Shown here piece by piece: positions 1 to 9,496 of a stretch of DNA of 64,000 nt. Position 1 is the stretch's first letter. Every line of letters starts with the position of its first letter. The stretch spans positions 288,064 through 352,063 of the forward strand of contig NZ_FWFD01000003.1 in NCBI RefSeq assembly GCF_900163795.1, written 5' to 3'. Under the pieces are notes generated by a model that searched no databases, had not been told where the DNA came from, and saw only the letters and a program-made list of their open reading frames with translations. Origin of the DNA: Vagococcus fluvialis bH819. GTDB taxonomy: Bacteria; Bacillota; Bacilli; Lactobacillales; Vagococcaceae. A program made the position numbers and the translations under genes.

Positions 1-278
1 TCTTGGTACAAAACATCTTCAATCCCTCGAACTAAAGTTGAAAAGAAAGGATTTGAAATATCTGGTACCATGACTCCGATTGTTTTACTTTTTTTCATGA
101 CCATTCTTCGAGCAAAATAATCAGGTTCATAATTTAGTTTTTCTTTTATTTTGATTACTTTTTCAACTGTTTTAGGACTAAAATTCTTTCCATTACCATT
201 TAATATTTGTGAAACTGTAGAAATTGAGACACCAGACTCTTTGGCAACATCTTTAATGGTTATTTTTTTACCAGTCAT
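1..278 (-). CDS. LacI-family transcriptional regulator (N-terminal part, runs off the window)
   Basis: Only the first 92 or so codons are present. The protein starts MTGKKITIKDVAKESGVS, followed by ISTVSQILNG, the classic LacI helix-turn-helix and hinge-helix region. After it comes KTIGVMVPDISNPFFSTLV, the first strand of the periplasmic-binding-protein-like effector domain. The ATG at 278 is preceded by a purine-rich GGTGGGGGAG ribosome binding site. LacI proteins normally repress sugar or nucleoside genes, but the effector-binding residues lie outside the window, so the ligand and regulon cannot be given. The regulator reads away from the transglutaminase operon in position only: both are on the minus strand, with about 80 bp between them and no clear terminator. 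Family assignment is secure. Confidence 0.93.
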   Translation of the reverse strand, partial: MTGKKITIKDVAKESGVSISTVSQILNGNGKNFSPKTVEKVIKIKEKLNYEPDYFARRMVMKKSKTIGVMVPDISNPFFSTLVRGIEDVLYQ

Positions 279-361
279 TTCTCCCCCACCTAATATCATT
301 ATCCTTCTTATTTTACCCTATTTCGGCTAATTTAACAGTAAAACATCTAAATTTTCCCTAC

Positions 362-2479
362 TTACTTATAACGACTCAATTCTTTAATAAGTATAAAAAA
401 CATTGCTTGATAGCTGGCATTAAAAACTGTTTCATTATTATAAATTTCTCTTTCATATGCTTTTGTAACTTCACTTAATTCTGGTTCTACTTGAGGATAT
501 TTCATTTCAAAATCTAACGCATAATCCATAAGTGACTGGTCTTGCTTCCGATGATCCTTAGTGCTCGCTTTTTTGATAATCAGCTCATAAACGTTGTGAT
601 AAGCATTTTTGTTATATTTAAAAATTACTAAAGCATAAAGATATAGTCGATACTTGAATAGATATAGCATCATCGTCACAGCTATAATTACTGATGCTGA
701 AACAATAATTTTAGAATACTTTTCAAATGAAAAACTAGTCATTCGTTTCTTATTAACATCTTTAGTAACCTCAGTTGTTTCTTTTGATTTGTTTGTATCT
801 TGTTCTTTTTTAGGCGCTGAATCATCTTTTAGTGCTGCTTCTTTAATTCCTTTATTAGTTGTTTCTTTTTCTTGTTCAACTTGTCGAACCTGATAGAATG
901 TTGGCGTTGGCTCAAAAGGAATCCAGCCAATTTCTTCAAAATAAACTTCTACCCACGAATGAGCATCTAAATTTCGAATCTCATAAATGTTACGATTCCC
1001 ATCTTTTTGTTTCATACTTCCTGTGCTAAAACCTTTAACCCATCTTGCTGGGATATCGATTGAGCGTAACATAACAGTCATCGCTGTTGAAAAATTATCA
1101 CAGTAACCCACTTTGGTTTCAAATAAAAATTGTTCTACATAATCTTGATTTTCTCTAGGGTAAGGGACCTCTGCTTTAGAATACCTGAAATTAGAAGGAT
1201 CTTTTAAATATGTTTGTAGCGCTAAAACTTTATCATAGCTCGTCCTTTTTTCTTTTGTTAACTCTTCTGCCAAATTTTTAATCTTTTTCGGAAAATCCCC
1301 TGGCAAAGAGGTGTAAGGATGGTTCGCATTTGGATAATTAGTAACAGCTTGTTTTAATTTATCTTCTGGGATATCCATATTTTGAACCGTCATCTTGATC
1401 TGATTAAGATTAGCATTACTTTTTAATTCTACTCGACCTGTTCGTTCATCAAATTTAAATTTATTGCTTTCCTTAACACCGTCTACTATTGATTTTCCAT
1501 AAGTCACTGGGACATACTTATCTGAGTAGGAAAAAATAAAATCAATTTCTTCTTTTTCTTGACTATTTATACTCCCATTTTCAAGAATAAAGTCTGTCTT
1601 TGGATCAATTTCTTTTAGCATTAGTTCTTCGGATAATTCCCATCCTTTACCTGTATAGATATCTTTACTCGCTATACGCCAATAATGTGGGTTTTTTTGA
1701 ATTACTTTGAACTGGAGTGTTTTATCATCTTGTAAAGCACCACCCAACTCACTATCGTCCTCACTGAAACCAGTACTTGAGGCTACTCCATATTTATAAT
1801 TGGCGATATAGCTATAAAAATCCTTACCTGTTAAATAATTTCTATATGGTGTCGCTATCTTTACGACCTTATTTTCCATGAAAGAAGTTGGTAAGACCAG
1901 GCTTAAAGTTAAGACTAACCCTAATAAGATACTTGCCGATAAAATAAATTTATAGGATTTAAATTCGCTCAATTGAAGTCCTTTTAATAATAAAGACAAG
2001 CATAAAATTAATAAAATTTGTTTGGTTATCATGATATCGTTGAATATGCTTAAAAACATTAAATAACTAACAATAATTAATCCTACTGACATAATATTTT
2101 GACCCACACACAATGCCTCAATTAGGATAACCAAAAATATTAAAAGAAAAAAATAAGTTAATGCTAGAGGATAAATAAAGGTTTCACTAGAATGAAGTTC
2201 TTCAAAAAACGTTCTGCTATGTTTGACAAATAACAACATAGACGGCTTTTCGTTCACTACTTGTGAGAAATAAAGACTACTAATCATTATCATTAGATAA
2301 ATAGGAATCTTTAGCACATATTTTTTTATTCCTAGCGCTACCACACTAAATATGATAATTGGAAAAAGAATTTGTTTAGGATGTGGCATTGAAAACGCCA
2401 TCAGTATTGTTTGAAAAGATAAATAAAAAATTAGAATTGATACAATAAAAAATGACATTTTCTCATTTAAATTTTTCAT
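362..2479 (-). CDS. Membrane-bound transglutaminase-like protein (TgpA type)
   Basis: This 705-residue protein has an N-terminal block of about six hydrophobic segments (residues about 10-205), an extracytoplasmic region, a transglutaminase-like core, a charged Lys/Glu/Thr-rich linker and another membrane segment near residue 600, then a short cytoplasmic tail resembling DUF4129. The core shows the Cys-His-Asp triad context: VGYCDNFSTAMTVMLRS (Cys), then DAHSWVEVYFEE (His), then GWIPFEPTP. This is the TgpA/YebA arrangement. It is the last gene of an operon with a MoxR ATPase and a DUF58 protein, and its start overlaps the DUF58 stop by 4 bp (ATGA), implying translational coupling. That trio is widespread, but its substrate is unknown; peptide cross-linking or proteolysis at the cell surface is an inference. 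Family call is secure, function is not. Confidence 0.9.
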   Translation of the reverse strand: MKNLNEKMSFFIVSILIFYLSFQTILMAFSMPHPKQILFPIIIFSVVALGIKKYVLKIPIYLMIMISSLYFSQVVNEKPSMLLFVKHSRTFFEELHSSETFIYPLALTYFFLLIFLVILIEALCVGQNIMSVGLIIVSYLMFLSIFNDIMITKQILLILCLSLLLKGLQLSEFKSYKFILSASILLGLVLTLSLVLPTSFMENKVVKIATPYRNYLTGKDFYSYIANYKYGVASSTGFSEDDSELGGALQDDKTLQFKVIQKNPHYWRIASKDIYTGKGWELSEELMLKEIDPKTDFILENGSINSQEKEEIDFIFSYSDKYVPVTYGKSIVDGVKESNKFKFDERTGRVELKSNANLNQIKMTVQNMDIPEDKLKQAVTNYPNANHPYTSLPGDFPKKIKNLAEELTKEKRTSYDKVLALQTYLKDPSNFRYSKAEVPYPRENQDYVEQFLFETKVGYCDNFSTAMTVMLRSIDIPARWVKGFSTGSMKQKDGNRNIYEIRNLDAHSWVEVYFEEIGWIPFEPTPTFYQVRQVEQEKETTNKGIKEAALKDDSAPKKEQDTNKSKETTEVTKDVNKKRMTSFSFEKYSKIIVSASVIIAVTMMLYLFKYRLYLYALVIFKYNKNAYHNVYELIIKKASTKDHRKQDQSLMDYALDFEMKYPQVEPELSEVTKAYEREIYNNETVFNASYQAMFFILIKELSRYK

Positions 2480-3471
2480 TTTCTAATCAACTCACTTTCA
2501 ATCATCTGGTAATCTATTACTGTAACCTTTTGTGTTTGATTAAATTTACAGAGTTCTTTAGTCAACTTAGATGTTACTTCAGGAGTTATGACAATGATAT
2601 TTTGCTCTTTAATAGATGTAAAGCTACCAGGATCTGACGCTTTTTTGATTCGCGCAAAATCAATTGGAGAGTCAATTTTTTTTTGAGAAACATTGTCTCC
2701 CATTAGATAAAAATCCCAATCATAATTTTTACTTGATTGAAATAAAGAAAAAAAGACTTGTAAGCTTTTTTCAAAATAAAAACTTTTAACTCCGTAAAAA
2801 ATAAAAACGGTTTTTGCAAGTTGTTGTTGTTTATATTCTCGCAACATTAGTATTTGTTTTTTACTGGATAATTTCCAATCAATTCCCTTAATTGAATCTC
2901 CTGCTTGATATTCTCTAATATTTTCTACATCAAAACTTCTCTCACCAAATAACGTCTTTTCAAATAATTGAGTAACTTGTTGATAGTTAACCTCTCCGTG
3001 GCTACTAGGCAAAATAGCCAACTCAAATTCAACATCCAATTGTTGTCTTTTGTTAATCAATCCAAATAAATCACTAGATTTTATTTCGACTGTCACTTTT
3101 TCTAATGACATTCGTTTTTTCGCTTCCCAAACAAAAATCAGTCTTTTATCTTTTTTAGAAAAAAGATAATACGTTTCTTTATAATCTAAATCTGGACAAG
3201 TTATAGTAAGTAACGGAAAAAAACAGTTTCTTTTGCTTGTATTGAGTAACTTAAATTCAATCTCACGTTTTTCTCCGACCTCGACCATGACTGGTGTTAA
3301 AGGTGTCATGATAAAATATTTTAAAGGAGATAAAACAGAAAAATAACTAATAGCTAAGAAAAAAAATATAAACAAAAAAATTCGCCAGCTCATTTGAGAA
3401 TTAAACGTCAAGGCATACATCAAGCTAACAAAAATGAAACCTGTTAATAATAGATTATCTGTTTTTTTCAT
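2476..3471 (-). CDS. DUF58 domain-containing membrane protein
   Basis: A 331-residue protein with two hydrophobic segments in the first 55 residues, a beta-rich stretch, and the DUF58 signature around residue 180: FDVENIREYQAGDSIKGIDW followed by KLSSKKQILMLREYK. DUF58 proteins are related to von Willebrand A-like domains and are nearly always encoded beside MoxR AAA ATPases. Here the MoxR gene lies 5 bp upstream and the transglutaminase gene overlaps by 4 bp downstream, so the three are almost certainly co-transcribed. A role as a membrane adaptor or client of MoxR is inferred from family context; nothing in the sequence reveals the substrate. Confidence 0.9.
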   Translation of the reverse strand: MKKTDNLLLTGFIFVSLMYALTFNSQMSWRIFLFIFFFLAISYFSVLSPLKYFIMTPLTPVMVEVGEKREIEFKLLNTSKRNCFFPLLTITCPDLDYKETYYLFSKKDKRLIFVWEAKKRMSLEKVTVEIKSSDLFGLINKRQQLDVEFELAILPSSHGEVNYQQVTQLFEKTLFGERSFDVENIREYQAGDSIKGIDWKLSSKKQILMLREYKQQQLAKTVFIFYGVKSFYFEKSLQVFFSLFQSSKNYDWDFYLMGDNVSQKKIDSPIDFARIKKASDPGSFTSIKEQNIIVITPEVTSKLTKELCKFNQTQKVTVIDYQMIESELIRK

Positions 3472-3476
3472 TTCAT

Positions 3477-4418
3477 TTACCTCTCAATAGGAATCGGGAC
3501 ATTTTCAATAATTTCTGTCATCATAGTTGCTATTAATTTATCATCTGGTTGATGATTATTTTTTAATTTAATCCGATGACTAAAACAGTAAGGCAATATC
3601 TGTTGTAAATCTTTGGGAACAACATATTGACGACCTTCAATTAAAGCATACGCTTTAGCAGCTCTCATAAAATCTTCACTTCCACGAGGGCTGACACCTA
3701 AAAGGATACCTTCATGTTCTCGAGTTTTTTGAACCAAACGTAACGCATAACGCGCAACTTTTTCATGCACAAAAACAGCTTTCACTTGTTTTTTTAACTC
3801 TATTAATTCTGTCACAGTCATCACTGGATTCACTTCAATTAGAGTTCTTTCTTCGCCTAAAATAAGTTGCAGTTCATCCTCAAAACTTGGATAACCAATT
3901 TTTAATTTTAATAAAAACCGATCCAATTGAGCTTCAGGTAAAGAGTAAGTTCCTTCATGCTCTACTGGATTTTGAGTAGCTAAAACTGTAAAATGTGGCG
4001 ATAATTCATAAGTAGCATTATCAATCGTAATTTCTTTTTCAGCCATTGCTTCTAACAATGCTGACTGTGTTTTAGGTGTTGCCCGATTAATTTCGTCGAC
4101 TAATAAAATTGAAGTAAAGATTGGGCCTTTATGAAATTTGAACGACTGATCTTTTGTATCATAAATAGAAACACCAATAATATCATTAGGTAATAAATCT
4201 GGAGTAAATTGAATTCGATTATAATCACACTGAATTGTTTTAGAAATTGTTTTAACTAATAACGTCTTTCCTACTCCAGGAACATCTTCAAATAAAACAT
4301 GTCCACCTGATAAAATAGCTGTTAAAGTTAATTTAATGACCTCACGTTTTCCAAGTAATACCTTAGAAACTTCATCTATTAATTCTTCTAGCTTTCCTAA
4401 ATTAGAGTCATTCATCAT
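3477..4418 (-). CDS. MoxR-family AAA+ ATPase
   Basis: A 313-residue AAA+ protein. Walker A is EDVPGVGKTLLVKT (about residue 44), Walker B is ILLVDEINRATPKTQSALLE (about residue 106), sensor 1 is VLATQNPVEHEGTYSLPEAQ, and the C-terminal lid includes VSPRGSEDFMRAAKAYAL (sensor 2 Arg). Length and motif order match the MoxR/RavA family, whose members act as chaperone-like ATPases on partner proteins. It is first in the MoxR-DUF58-transglutaminase operon. Two adjacent ATG codons (4418 and 4415) follow an AAGGGTG ribosome binding site; either could be used, and the second has the better spacing. The gene is divergent from the J-like membrane protein gene, with about 170 bp between them. Confidence 0.93.
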   Translation of the reverse strand: MMNDSNLGKLEELIDEVSKVLLGKREVIKLTLTAILSGGHVLFEDVPGVGKTLLVKTISKTIQCDYNRIQFTPDLLPNDIIGVSIYDTKDQSFKFHKGPIFTSILLVDEINRATPKTQSALLEAMAEKEITIDNATYELSPHFTVLATQNPVEHEGTYSLPEAQLDRFLLKLKIGYPSFEDELQLILGEERTLIEVNPVMTVTELIELKKQVKAVFVHEKVARYALRLVQKTREHEGILLGVSPRGSEDFMRAAKAYALIEGRQYVVPKDLQQILPYCFSHRIKLKNNHQPDDKLIATMMTEIIENVPIPIER

Positions 4419-4591
4419 TTTTCACCCTTTATGTTGTTTTATTTTAATTAAATCATACCATTCCTTCTCTTAAAAAACATCTGAACTAAAAATATTCAAA
4501 AAAGAAAAATATGTAAAATATAGCACTTAAATAAATTATGACTATGATATAATAAGTTAACTACAAAATCCCCTGTATTGGAGGCGTTAAT

Positions 4592-6655
4592 ATGGATATT
4601 TATAGCGTTTTAGGCGTAACTAAAGATGCTTCAATTGATGACATTCGTTTAGCCTATTCGACAAAATTAAAAACAATTGATATGTCAAAAAATATTGAAG
4701 AATATCAGAATTTAAGGCTCGCTTATAATGAAGCATTAAAAATTGTTAATAATCAATACTACAATCCAATAAATAAAGTGACTTCTGAACTAAATAATAC
4801 CGAAACTAAAGTTGAAAAAATAAATAGTACTGATATATCAACGTTACTTTCTAATGCAGAAGAAGAGAAGGACAGAAAATCTGTTAGAACTATCAATCAG
4901 CCTACTAATCCTGAAAAAGAAATAACCACTAATCTCAGACGTAATGAAAGAAAAAAAGTAGACAATTCTATAAAAAAAGAGCAGCCAATAACAACCAAAA
5001 AAGAGTCATTCACTCATGATTTATCTCTTTTTCTTGCAGAAAATACTTACTTTAGTAGCTCTTCTGATTGGCACTCTCTCATCAGCCCTGTTCTATCTAC
5101 AAATGAAAAAGAGTCTGCCTTAACAACCATTAAAGTTTTTTTATTAGAAAATTATATGTTGCTTGATGATCGTACCAGACATGAGATTATTAATCTTTGT
5201 CAATTTTCTGAAAGCTCCTTTAATTCTACCGAAGATATTGTAACTTTTAGAGAGCGCATCAATCAAGAAAATTTCCTAGACTATGATTGCTATGCTTTTA
5301 TGCCTAGTGGGATTCGTGAAGATTATTTTAAATTAAGGTACCAACTTCACCAGTCTATTCAAGTAGCAGATATTCCTGTCTTACTTTCAGAAATAAAAAT
5401 GAACCAATTAGTTGGTTACCCATATAAAGATGACGATTTGCTTTTTTTATTAAGTGTTAGCAGTTTACTAAACCAAACAAAGTTAAATAATCCAGAAATT
5501 AACAATTACTTGTCGAAGATTCATTCAGATAAATATATCCATGATATTAAAATCTTAAAAAAATATGCTTCTTTTTTAGATAACGATACACAAATCATTA
5601 TTTCTAACGCTGAAATCATCGGTTTAACTTGGGTTTCTGATGGAACAAAAGAGCAATTAATAGCAGGAATAAGGCAAACAAAGCAAAATAAAAAAATCAT
5701 AAAATCAGCTAAAAGAAGCCTCCCTTATCAACCTAATATTGAATCTAAATCTCATGTACCTTTTAATATTTGGAAAGGTATCGCTATTTTTATTGTTATT
5801 TTAATAAGTTCTTTGTTTGTAATTTCAATTATTTCACCCAATAACGAAGAAGTAGATTTTGAGAACAGTCTTGAAGTTAATAATCAAGAAAATAATGAAA
5901 TAGACTATTTTTTAAAAGCTCGACCTAATAATATTCGACTGAATTATGAATTATATGATAATCTTTTTTGGGAAAACAGCGACTCATCAGAACCCCCGAA
6001 TGGTTTTACCTCTGAATCATTTAATCAAGTTAGCAAAATAAAAGAAAATTATAGAAATGATTTAGAAAACATGGACCAGATTGATATCTATTCAGAAGCT
6101 TCGGAAGCTCATTTTTTAACTGAAAATAATACGGTAATTAGCTATGTTTCATTTAGAAACAATGAAGATTTTAATTTAAAGGTGACAGTCGATGCCAAAA
6201 ATATTATTAATCAAGTCCAAGTAATCAACTCAACTGAAATGCCTAAAAATAAATCGTTTGGTACATTAGATGCCTCTTTATTCCTTTTTGAAGATATCGC
6301 AATGAAACACAATAGACTTGATGATTATAAATCAGATTTAGAGCAACTCTATTCACTTTACTTAACAGAAGACTGCTATGACCTATTATTAAGTATGGAT
6401 GATGAAGCCTTTAATTACTTAGGCTCTTTCAGCTACACAAAACCTTATTTATTAACAATAAAAGAGCAAACTATTATTGTTTTTGCTGGTTATAGTGACC
6501 AACTTATTTTTATGGATTTAGATGATAATTTTAAAATAAGTCATCTTTATGCTGATTACTTTGAGGAAACACCAAATGAGTATTTAGAAGCTGTTAAGAA
6601 ACTAAAAATTAATAAAGAAGATTCCAATCCCTGGGCTATTTCATTGGGAAATTAA
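4592..6655 (+). CDS. Membrane protein with a degenerate J-like N-terminal domain
   Basis: A 687-residue protein whose first 50 residues (MDIYSVLGVTKDASIDDIRL, then AYSTKLKTIDMSKNIEEYQN) look like a DnaJ domain, but the HPD tripeptide needed to stimulate Hsp70 is missing: the loop reads TID. A low-complexity Lys/Glu/Asn-rich linker follows, then a helical region, a single strong membrane segment at about residues 392-413 (IWKGIAIFIVILISSLFVIS), and an extracytoplasmic C-terminal domain of about 270 residues that I do not recognise. A GGAGG ribosome binding site lies 7 nt before the ATG, and a strong hairpin terminator follows. With no HPD it is unlikely to be a classical Hsp70 co-chaperone; a scaffold or sensor at the membrane is a guess. 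Confidence 0.8.
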   Translation: MDIYSVLGVTKDASIDDIRLAYSTKLKTIDMSKNIEEYQNLRLAYNEALKIVNNQYYNPINKVTSELNNTETKVEKINSTDISTLLSNAEEEKDRKSVRTINQPTNPEKEITTNLRRNERKKVDNSIKKEQPITTKKESFTHDLSLFLAENTYFSSSSDWHSLISPVLSTNEKESALTTIKVFLLENYMLLDDRTRHEIINLCQFSESSFNSTEDIVTFRERINQENFLDYDCYAFMPSGIREDYFKLRYQLHQSIQVADIPVLLSEIKMNQLVGYPYKDDDLLFLLSVSSLLNQTKLNNPEINNYLSKIHSDKYIHDIKILKKYASFLDNDTQIIISNAEIIGLTWVSDGTKEQLIAGIRQTKQNKKIIKSAKRSLPYQPNIESKSHVPFNIWKGIAIFIVILISSLFVISIISPNNEEVDFENSLEVNNQENNEIDYFLKARPNNIRLNYELYDNLFWENSDSSEPPNGFTSESFNQVSKIKENYRNDLENMDQIDIYSEASEAHFLTENNTVISYVSFRNNEDFNLKVTVDAKNIINQVQVINSTEMPKNKSFGTLDASLFLFEDIAMKHNRLDDYKSDLEQLYSLYLTEDCYDLLLSMDDEAFNYLGSFSYTKPYLLTIKEQTIIVFAGYSDQLIFMDLDDNFKISHLYADYFEETPNEYLEAVKKLKINKEDSNPWAISLGN

Positions 6656-6670
6656 AAATAACAGAAGCTA

Positions 6671-6710
6671 AAAAAGCGTAATTGGTTGTTGCCAATTACG
6701 CTTCTTTAGT
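6671..6710 (+). terminator. Rho-independent terminator, probably bidirectional
   Basis: A 12-bp perfect stem (AAGCGTAATTGG / CCAATTACGCTT) with a 6-nt loop is flanked by A-rich and T-rich tracts on both sides. It lies between the convergent ends of the J-like gene (plus) and the flavin operon (minus) and can serve both. Confidence 0.85.
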
Positions 6711-6746
6711 TTTAAGTATTTCTATGTACCTATTTTTTTCTCTAGA

Positions 6747-7931
6747 TTATTTCACTGATGCGCTTGATACTGCGTCTACTTCTTCATCTTTTTTTGAAGC
6801 ACTAGACACAGCATCCACATCACCAACTAATGTTTGACCTGTTTGTTTCAAGTACCATTCCACAATTGGTTTAAAATCTAAAATATACTCATTGATTCCT
6901 TTATAATTTCCATCTCCATCATGAATCGCTTGATAATTATGGACCACAAATTTATCAGGACCATGAGTGGGGACATTCACTCGGACACAATCTGTCGCTC
7001 CTGATCTCAGTTGTTGAATAACCCATTCAACTCCTTTAAGAGCAGCTTCTGGATGACAATTAGCTAAAGGATTACCCACTTGTCCTGGCTGTCTAGATGC
7101 CAACATTTCTTCAGCAGGCGACACATGATTATAGTATAAAAATTGGTTGTTATCATCGGCATAAGTGATCTCCATTGGCATTGATGATAGAAAATAATTT
7201 AGTTGATCTACAGTTAATAATCCACGATTCAATTTAACGTAATCACTTCCTTCAGCTGCCCCGACTTTTTCAGCTGCTTGTTCAACCCAATCTTCGGCTG
7301 CCATTTCAATCCCTTCAATGGTTGTTTCAACTTTTCCTGTAGCATTTAAATCTTCTGCCGCTAAAATGACAGGTTCTTTTTCTTCTAATTTGGTCACAAG
7401 AGAAACAAATTGAATAAACTTAGTTAATGAGCTTTCTAGAAATGATTTTGTTTTTTGATCTTTTAAATTTCCAGCTTCATCAAAAGCTTGTTTGACTTTT
7501 CCAAGTAAAAATTCATTACCTGGTAAGACCATTGCATTTACACCAGGTGCATCTAAAATCTGACGTAAATCTAGCTGCGCACGTGACGATCCTTGATCAT
7601 AATAAGAAGCCCCAACAATCATCACTGGCTTATCCTCTAAAGGATGAATTTTAAATGATAACCACTCCAAAATACTTTTTAGACTAGCTGGAATACTTCT
7701 ATTATGTTCAGGTGTGGCAATGATCACGCCATCTGCTTCTAATATTTTTTTATTTAAGTTTTGAATGGGTGCACTATTTGTTTGATCGTCACTTTGATTA
7801 AATAATGGAATATCTTTTATCTCTAACACTTCAATTTCCACAAGATTTTTGAATTCTTTTGCCATATAGTTTAATAAAATTCTGTTATAAGAAAGATCTG
7901 CGTTAGACCCTACAATTCCGACTAATTTCAT
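6747..7931 (-). CDS. NAD(P)H-dependent FMN reductase fused to a PAS-like domain, with two C-terminal flavinylation motifs
   Basis: A 394-residue fusion. Residues 1-190 are a flavodoxin-like NADPH-dependent FMN reductase (start [23 protein letters not shown]-phosphate and substrate loop regions around [16 protein letters not shown] and [20 protein letters not shown]). After a linker, residues about 230-370 resemble the PAS domain found at the C-terminus of DUF438 proteins ([38 protein letters not shown]). The last 25 residues hold two copies of DAVSSAS, matching the D-x-x-S/T-G/S-A-T/S site to which ApbE transferases attach FMN through a phosphoester. An apbE gene lies two genes upstream in the same operon, and neither protein has a signal peptide. 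I infer a soluble electron-transfer flavoprotein with FMN covalently bound at one or both C-terminal serines. The electron acceptor is unknown. Confidence 0.85.
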   Translation of the reverse strand: MKLVGIVGSNADLSYNRILLNYMAKEFKNLVEIEVLEIKDIPLFNQSDDQTNSAPIQNLNKKILEADGVIIATPEHNRSIPASLKSILEWLSFKIHPLEDKPVMIVGASYYDQGSSRAQLDLRQILDAPGVNAMVLPGNEFLLGKVKQAFDEAGNLKDQKTKSFLESSLTKFIQFVSLVTKLEEKEPVILAAEDLNATGKVETTIEGIEMAAEDWVEQAAEKVGAAEGSDYVKLNRGLLTVDQLNYFLSSMPMEITYADDNNQFLYYNHVSPAEEMLASRQPGQVGNPLANCHPEAALKGVEWVIQQLRSGATDCVRVNVPTHGPDKFVVHNYQAIHDGDGNYKGINEYILDFKPIVEWYLKQTGQTLVGDVDAVSSASKKDEEVDAVSSASVK

Positions 7932-7950
7932 TTTGATTTCCTCCTATTTA

Positions 7951-8559
7951 TTAAATATTTTCCCATGAAAAATTTTCTGCTGTTTCTTTATTCATTTGAT
8001 GTGCATTGCCTAGTTGTTTCATAATATCTACAAAAACGATAAAATCTTTAAAAAGTCCATTTAATTTTTCAATTTGAATTGGATCTTTCAACTGATTATC
8101 TCCATCAAAAGCTTGTAAAGAATGGCTCAATAAAAATTCTGAACTTGGCATAATACGTGCTTTTAATTCTGGTGAATCTAACATTTGACGCAAATGTTGT
8201 TGGGCACGTGATGAACCTAAAGTGCCATATGAAGCCCCTGTAATCATGACTGGTTTATCTAAAAATGGATAAATATGATAAGACAACCAATTTAAAGCAC
8301 TCATTAATGAAGCTGGAACCGCATGATCATATTCTGGTGTACTAATTATGACACCGTCTGCTGCTTCAATTTTTTTTGCTATTTCAGTAACGATTTCTGG
8401 GACTTGCTTATCTGTTGGCTTATTAAAAAGTGGGATATCTTTTATTTCCACAATCTCAATCTCCGCCACATCTTTAAAGTGGTCTTTCATAAATTGCAAT
8501 AACTGTCTGTTAGTTGAATTGTCAGAGTTAGTTCCGACTAAGCCGATCATTTTTTTCAT
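7951..8559 (-). CDS. NADPH-dependent FMN reductase (flavodoxin fold)
   Basis: A 202-residue paralogue of the reductase domain of the next gene: MKKMIGLVGTNSDNSTNRQL at the N-terminus, VIISTPEYDHAVPASLMSAL and ITGASYGTLGSSRAQQHLRQ in the FMN-binding loops. It stops after the reductase domain and has no PAS region and no DAVSSAS tail, so it should carry FMN non-covalently. It lies 18 bp after apbE and 19 bp before the flavinylated fusion, in one operon. The two reductases could form a heterodimer, or this one could feed electrons to its partner; both ideas are inference from the pairing. Confidence 0.9.
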   Translation of the reverse strand: MKKMIGLVGTNSDNSTNRQLLQFMKDHFKDVAEIEIVEIKDIPLFNKPTDKQVPEIVTEIAKKIEAADGVIISTPEYDHAVPASLMSALNWLSYHIYPFLDKPVMITGASYGTLGSSRAQQHLRQMLDSPELKARIMPSSEFLLSHSLQAFDGDNQLKDPIQIEKLNGLFKDFIVFVDIMKQLGNAHQMNKETAENFSWENI

Positions 8560-8577
8560 TATTATGTCCTCTTTTCT

Positions 8578-9495
8578 TTATGCTATATAATTTTTTATAT
8601 ATTGACTCAAATAAGTTTGTTTTTCTGTTATTAAAATTCCTTCAATATGAGGTGTTTGATTAATCTCTGACATTATTTCCTTTGGTTCTTTTCCAAAAAG
8701 TCGGGTAGTCCATATTTCACCATCCACTGACTTATCCGAAATAATCGTTAAGCTTAACGTTTCTGTTTTCATAGGATAGCCAGTTACAGGGCTTAAAATA
8801 TGATGATATTCTTTCGTACCACTTTTTAAAACTCGTTCGTAAATGCCTGAAGTCACTACTGATTTATCTTTAATTTTCAAAATATAATCATATGTATTTC
8901 GTGATTCGCGCGGTTTTCTTATCCCTATTTTCCAATAGTTATTATTGGGAGGTTCTCCTAGTGTTAAGATATTTCCTCCTAAATTAATTAAGGCGGATGT
9001 TACTCCTTTATTTTTTAATTTTTCAAGCACTAAATCGCCAATAAATCCTTTAGCTAAAGCGCCAAGATCAATCATCATACCCTTTTCTAAATAAACACTT
9101 TGCGTGGTATCATCTAACACTATTTTTTCTGGATTGATTATTTGACATAATTTTTTGATTTCACTCTCACTAGGAACTCTAGCATCTTCAAAGCCAATAC
9201 GCCATGCTTGTACTAAAGGGCCAATCGCTATATTAAGTAGACTGCCCTTATTAACACTATGCTCTTTTCCTAATTTGATGAGTTGATATAATTCCTTGTG
9301 AATACTTACTTTTTTTCTACCAGCTTGTAAATTCACTTTCATTAATTCAGAGCTTGGATCATTTGCACTATATCTTTTTTCATACTTTTTTAAATCCTCA
9401 ATAGTTTCTTGCAATAATTGTTCAGAATCAGTATGACTAATTTGTAAATCAATGATTGTTCCCATTAAACGAATTTGATTTTTAGCAACACTCAT
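8578..9495 (-). CDS. apbE: FAD:protein FMN transferase (ApbE), cytosolic form
   Basis: A 305-residue ApbE family protein. Visible family features are NIAIGPLVQAWRIGF, the conserved MIDLGALAKGFIGDLV, SALINLGGNILTLG, VVTSGIYERV, HHILSPVTGYPM and the C-terminal SVDGEIWTTRLF, which corresponds to the DalaTAlF-type metal and flavin site. ApbE moves FMN from FAD to a Thr/Ser in a D-x-x-S-G-A-T-like motif. The chosen ATG at 9495 begins MSVAKNQIRLMGT and has AAGGAG at good spacing; an in-frame ATG upstream would overlap the preceding gene. Only 1 nt separates it from that gene's stop, suggesting translational coupling. There is no lipobox or signal peptide, unlike the exported ApbE/FmnB of Listeria, so the target should be cytosolic; the downstream protein with two DAVSSAS motifs is the obvious candidate. 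Confidence 0.92.
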   Translation of the reverse strand: MSVAKNQIRLMGTIIDLQISHTDSEQLLQETIEDLKKYEKRYSANDPSSELMKVNLQAGRKKVSIHKELYQLIKLGKEHSVNKGSLLNIAIGPLVQAWRIGFEDARVPSESEIKKLCQIINPEKIVLDDTTQSVYLEKGMMIDLGALAKGFIGDLVLEKLKNKGVTSALINLGGNILTLGEPPNNNYWKIGIRKPRESRNTYDYILKIKDKSVVTSGIYERVLKSGTKEYHHILSPVTGYPMKTETLSLTIISDKSVDGEIWTTRLFGKEPKEIMSEINQTPHIEGILITEKQTYLSQYIKNYIA

Positions 9496-9496
9496 T

